Origin: Pseudomonadota bacterium | GTDB lineage: Bacteria; Pseudomonadota; Gammaproteobacteria; Burkholderiales; Burkholderiaceae_D | Length of the DNA stretch: 7,265 bases | Assembly: GCA_023392035.1 (NCBI GenBank) | Contig: JAEVZY010000295.1 | Coordinates: forward strand, 1 to 7,265 | Direction: 5' to 3' | Position numbers and translations under genes: made by a program | In this document: positions 5,828 through 7,265 of the stretch, one piece after another | How positions within the stretch are numbered: position 1 is the first letter of the stretch | How the letters are laid out: each line of letters opens with the position of its first letter | The notes under the pieces: model-generated | Databases searched by the model: none | Told to the model about the DNA's origin: nothing | Seen by the model: only the letters and a program-made list of their open reading frames with translations

Positions 5828-6844
5828 GTGCGAGGAAAATTTCCCCTGCAGTCGTCAGAGGGAGCAGGCAGTTTCCCGGGCGCGGATTGCGCCGGGACAA
5901 GGGCAGATCGCCAGGAGCTGGTGGATGCGCTGTTGACCGGCCTCGCCCAAAGCCAGGTCGGCATTGCCCTGTACGACCAGCACGACCGGCTGCAATTCGC
6001 CAACGATGAATTCCGCCGCGCCTTCTCGATTCCCGACAACACCTATCCCACCTGGGAAGAGATCATGCGCCGCTCGCATGCCGAGCGCGTCGGCCTGGTG
6101 ATCGATACCGACGACATCGACGCCTGGCTGGCCGATGTGAGCACCCGGCGCCGCGTCAAGCGCCAGCGCAGTTTCGAGTGCGATCTGGTGGACGGCGCCT
6201 GGTACCGCATGCACGAGACCATGACCGCCTCCGACTGGATGCTGTGCATCGCCAATGACATCACCGCGCTCAAGTTCAACGAACGGGTATTGCGCACTGC
6301 GCGCGACAACGCCATCCGCACTTCGCAAGTGGATGAACTGACCGGCAGCTTCAACCGCCGCTTCATCTTTGCCCAGTTCGAAGAATTGCTGCTGCGGCAA
6401 AGGCCTGGGGGCCCGCCGCTGTCGGTGGCGGTGCTCGACCTCGATCATTTCAAGTCGATCAACGACAGCTACGGACACCAGGTTGGCGATGAAATGCTCA
6501 AGCATTTTTGCGACCATGCGCGCGCCAACCTGCGCGAGCATGACTGGCTGGGACGCACCGGCGGCGAAGAATTCCTGCTGCTGTTGCCGGACGCCAGCGC
6601 AGCGACCGCGGTCGGCATCATTTCGCGCTTGCGCAACGCGCTGGAGGCGCGGCCGCTCAGGACCCATGGCGTCGAATTGCCTTGCCGCTTCTGCGCCGGG
6701 ATTGCCGAAGCAACCGAAGGCGAATCCGTGAGCGAGATCTATCGCCGCGCCGACCAGGCCTTGTACCAGGCCAAGCAAAGCGGCCGCAATCGGGACGTGG
6801 TGGCGGGCATCGTCAGGGCCAGCCCGCCCAACCCTCAGGCGTAG
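5828..6844 (+). CDS. PAS-GGDEF diguanylate cyclase
   Basis: A 338-aa soluble protein predicted to make cyclic di-GMP from two GTP. Residues 30-150 form a PAS-like sensor (GLAQSQVGIALYDQHDRLQFANDEFRRAF, ending in CIANDITALK), joined by a helical linker (about 150-167) to a GGDEF domain (about 168-325). The domain starts with DELTGSFNRRF; the metal site is in DLDHFKSINDSYGHQVGD (204-221), the active site is GGEEF (245-249), and the C-terminal RRADQALYQAKQSGRNR is typical. R236-E-H-D239, nine residues before GGEEF, is a complete RxxD inhibitory site, so product feedback is expected. No membrane segment or signal peptide is seen. The first 25 residues are low in conservation and may be disordered. 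The signal sensed by the PAS domain and the process controlled are unknown. It diverges from arsC and overlaps the DUF2076 gene by 10 bp at their 3' ends. Confidence 0.93.
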   Translation: MRGKFPLQSSEGAGSFPGADCAGTRADRQELVDALLTGLAQSQVGIALYDQHDRLQFANDEFRRAFSIPDNTYPTWEEIMRRSHAERVGLVIDTDDIDAWLADVSTRRRVKRQRSFECDLVDGAWYRMHETMTASDWMLCIANDITALKFNERVLRTARDNAIRTSQVDELTGSFNRRFIFAQFEELLLRQRPGGPPLSVAVLDLDHFKSINDSYGHQVGDEMLKHFCDHARANLREHDWLGRTGGEEFLLLLPDASAATAVGIISRLRNALEARPLRTHGVELPCRFCAGIAEATEGESVSEIYRRADQALYQAKQSGRNRDVVAGIVRASPPNPQA

Positions 6845-7265
6845 TCGTCGCCGGCGTCGTCACCCAGGAAATCATCGCCGTCGGCCATGTCGGACAAGCC
6901 GTTCCCGTCGTCGGCGCCGACATCGTCCCACTGCTGCGGTTCGGAGCGCGAGGCGGCGCCGACATCGGCCACTCCAGCGTCGCGCGCCAGCGGGTTGTCA
7001 GCCGACATGCCGCCTTGCCCCTGGTTCAAGTCGCCCAGGTTCTGCGACGCGGGCGGCTGATTCCGATGCAGCATGTGCTCGATGCCCTGGTAAAGGAAAT
7101 TGCCGGCCGCCGCGCCGGCCAGCACGCCGGCCATGCTGCCAAGGAAGCTGCCGCCACCGCCGCCCAGCAAGCCGGGACGCGCGGCAGGCATGGGAGCTGC
7201 CTGACCCTGCCATTGCGGCGGCTGCGGCTGCGCCTGCGGTGGCTGCGGGGAAAGCGGCGCGGCGC
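6835..7265 (-). CDS. DUF2076 domain-containing protein, C-terminal part (5' end off the window)
   Basis: The open frame enters from the right edge and ends at 6835; 142 codons are visible and the start lies beyond the window. The first visible part is a Pro/Gln-rich linker (about residues 1-22 of the visible part, QPPQAQPQPPQWQGQ), followed by GLLGGGGGSFLGSMAGVLAGAAAGNFLYQGIEHMLHRN, a Gly/Ala-rich segment typical of the DUF2076 (COG3416) C-terminal half. The tail is strongly acidic with repeated Asp (GDDFLGDDAGDDYA). Homologues carry an N-terminal helical domain that would lie outside this window. Databases sometimes label the family a periplasmic ligand-binding sensor, but I know of no solid functional evidence. 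The internal ATG at 7191 is not needed as a start because the frame and the family-typical linker continue upstream. Its 3' end overlaps the diguanylate cyclase gene by 10 bp. Confidence 0.8.
   Translation of the reverse strand, partial: AAPLSPQPPQAQPQPPQWQGQAAPMPAARPGLLGGGGGSFLGSMAGVLAGAAAGNFLYQGIEHMLHRNQPPASQNLGDLNQGQGGMSADNPLARDAGVADVGAASRSEPQQWDDVGADDGNGLSDMADGDDFLGDDAGDDYA

Noticed and set aside
5734..6042. An N-terminal extension of arsC to ATG 5787 or 6042
   Set aside because: ArsC alignment begins just after the ATG at 5733, which has GGAG 5 nt upstream. The extension to 6042 would overlap the diguanylate cyclase reading frame on the other strand.
5855..6778. A 307-codon minus-strand frame antisense to the diguanylate cyclase
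   Set aside because: The plus strand encodes a complete PAS-GGDEF protein with all motifs; the antisense translation shows no domain.

Overview
The window is GC-rich chromosomal DNA, densely packed with genes. It most resembles a betaproteobacterium of the order Burkholderiales, perhaps Herbaspirillum or a relative in the Oxalobacteraceae. That placement rests on gene content and protein style (a DctP-type TRAP system, a DenD/OtnK/OtnC/OtnI set, a DUF2076 protein), not on a database search.

Positions 1-5370 form a catabolic locus for a four-carbon sugar acid, best read as D-erythronate. On the minus strand, reading right to left, an FCD-type GntR regulator (3480-4244) is followed by otnK (2215-3483), otnC (1580-2218), otnI (788-1573) and the first 230 codons of a TRAP solute-binding protein (1-692, cut by the window edge). 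The first three genes are joined by two 4-nt ATGA stop/start overlaps, otnI follows after 6 nt, and the TRAP gene after 95 nt. Diverging from the regulator is a dehydrogenase of the DenD type (4384-5370). In the known pathway DenD oxidises D-erythronate to the 2-oxo acid, OtnI isomerises this to the 3-oxo acid, OtnK phosphorylates it at C4, and OtnC decarboxylates it to dihydroxyacetone phosphate. All four enzymes are present, together with a likely uptake protein and a regulator.

The 139-bp divergent region 4245-4383 holds a 19-bp near-perfect inverted repeat, a second 11-bp inverted repeat beside it, and a plausible sigma-70 promoter for the regulator that overlaps both. This suggests autorepression by the GntR protein and control of denD from the same sites.

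Positions 5371-7265 look unrelated to the sugar-acid locus. A single-cysteine ArsC-family protein (5374-5733, minus) converges on denD with a 3-bp gap. It diverges from a cytoplasmic PAS-GGDEF diguanylate cyclase (5828-6844, plus, GTG start) with an intact GGEEF site and an RxxD inhibitory site. That gene overlaps tail to tail by 10 bp with the end of a DUF2076 protein (6835 to beyond 7265, minus).

I saw no RNA genes, insertion sequences, CRISPR arrays or attachment sites. The locus is a compact version of a known pathway rather than a clearly new system. The points most worth a second look are the operator arrangement and a 60-nt uracil-free leader ahead of the TRAP gene.
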